Origin: CAZVAN01 sp964625245
GTDB taxonomy: Bacteria; Patescibacteriota; Saccharimonadia; Saccharimonadales; UBA10212
NCBI GenBank assembly: GCA_964625245.1
Contig: CAZVAN010000026.1
Location: 1 to 12,596, forward strand
DNA: 12,596 nt
Direction of reading: 5' to 3'
A program made the translations under genes and the position numbers. Numbering within the stretch: position 1 is the first letter of the stretch; every line of letters begins with the position of its first letter. Shown in pieces: positions 12,413-12,596 of this stretch. The notes beneath the pieces were generated by a model that did no database searches, was not told the DNA's origin, and saw only the letters and a program-made list of their open reading frames with translations.

Positions 12413-12596
12413 ATGAGTGAGGTTAAACTAGACGACATCGTAAGCCTGGCAAAACGCCGCGGTTTTATTTATCAGGGCAGTGAAATCTACGGTGGTCTGG
12501 CCGGTACCTGGGATTACGGTCCGCTCGGCACATTGCTAAAACGCAACATCGTCAGCGAGTGGCTAAAGTACTTCGTAGACGGCTGGGACGACATGT
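12413..12596 (+). CDS. glyS: glycyl-tRNA synthetase, N-terminal part (cut by the window edge)
   Basis: Charges tRNA-Gly with glycine. The visible 61 residues carry the start of the dimeric class II enzyme: DDIVSLAKRRGFIYQGSEIYGGLAGTWDYGPLG, with the conserved GFIYQGSEIYGG and WDYGPLG motif 1 region. This is the single-chain (eukaryote-like) type, not the alpha-beta GlyQ/GlyS type, and is the form commonly found in CPR and Gram-positive groups. The reading frame is open to the window end. The start ATG is supported by the closely placed -10 element. Confidence 0.95.
   Translation, partial: MSEVKLDDIVSLAKRRGFIYQGSEIYGGLAGTWDYGPLGTLLKRNIVSEWLKYFVDGWDDM

Noticed and set aside
1..12596. CRISPR array, tRNA or rRNA gene, or UGA-recoded reading frames
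   Set aside because: No regularly spaced repeats and no cloverleaf or rRNA signature were seen, and several genes end cleanly at TGA at expected family lengths.

Overview
The window looks like a compact chromosome segment from a Patescibacteria (CPR) bacterium, most plausibly Saccharibacteria-like. The evidence is short intergenic gaps, small or divergent housekeeping proteins, weak or absent Shine-Dalgarno sites, near-leaderless promoters, and cell-envelope genes typical of small symbionts. UGA is used as an ordinary stop (pyrG, the UPF0104-like gene, the receiver gene), so the Gracilibacteria/Absconditabacteria code is not in use. The lineage call is an inference; no marker phylogeny was possible.

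Layout. 1-2670: two exported cell-wall or proteolysis genes, a coiled-coil CHAP hydrolase and an S41 C-terminal processing peptidase with a histidine-rich cytoplasmic tail. 2671-2898: an intergenic stretch holding a perfect hairpin and a diverged second copy of the peptidase 3' end, then the pyrG promoter. 2899-4518: CTP synthase. 4553-5233: an unknown protein with a ParB/sulfiredoxin-like DGQHR motif. 5235-6690 (minus strand): ribosomal protein L27, coupled to a THUMP/TRM11-like methyltransferase. 6723-8976: a plus-strand run of a flippase-like membrane protein, a membrane-anchored FAM173-like methyltransferase and a membrane-anchored exported protein. 9061-10898: a degenerate histidine kinase, a receiver domain lacking the phospho-Asp, and recO, in one tight operon. 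11771-12331 (minus): an unknown helical protein. 12413 to the edge: the start of glycyl-tRNA synthetase.

The most unusual region is 10861-11763. An 827-bp island lies between two near-identical 38-bp copies of the recO 3' end. It holds an extended -10 promoter, an RNA leader that folds by hand into a 32-pair rod plus side hairpins, a 150-codon gene with about 94% G/C at third positions behind a strong AAGGAGG site, and a 3' region with four hairpins ending in a U-tract terminator. The surrounding genes are near 48% GC, while two 60-base lines of this gene count 68-70%. The gene is therefore foreign, and its codon use resembles Actinobacteria, which are the known hosts of Saccharibacteria. No integrase is present.

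The same architecture, gene end, then hairpin insert, then homologous gene-end remnant, occurs in an older and more diverged form after the S41 peptidase. Two such scars in 12.6 kb suggest a recurrent process at gene 3' ends, either an integrating element class or one-sided homologous recombination of foreign DNA.
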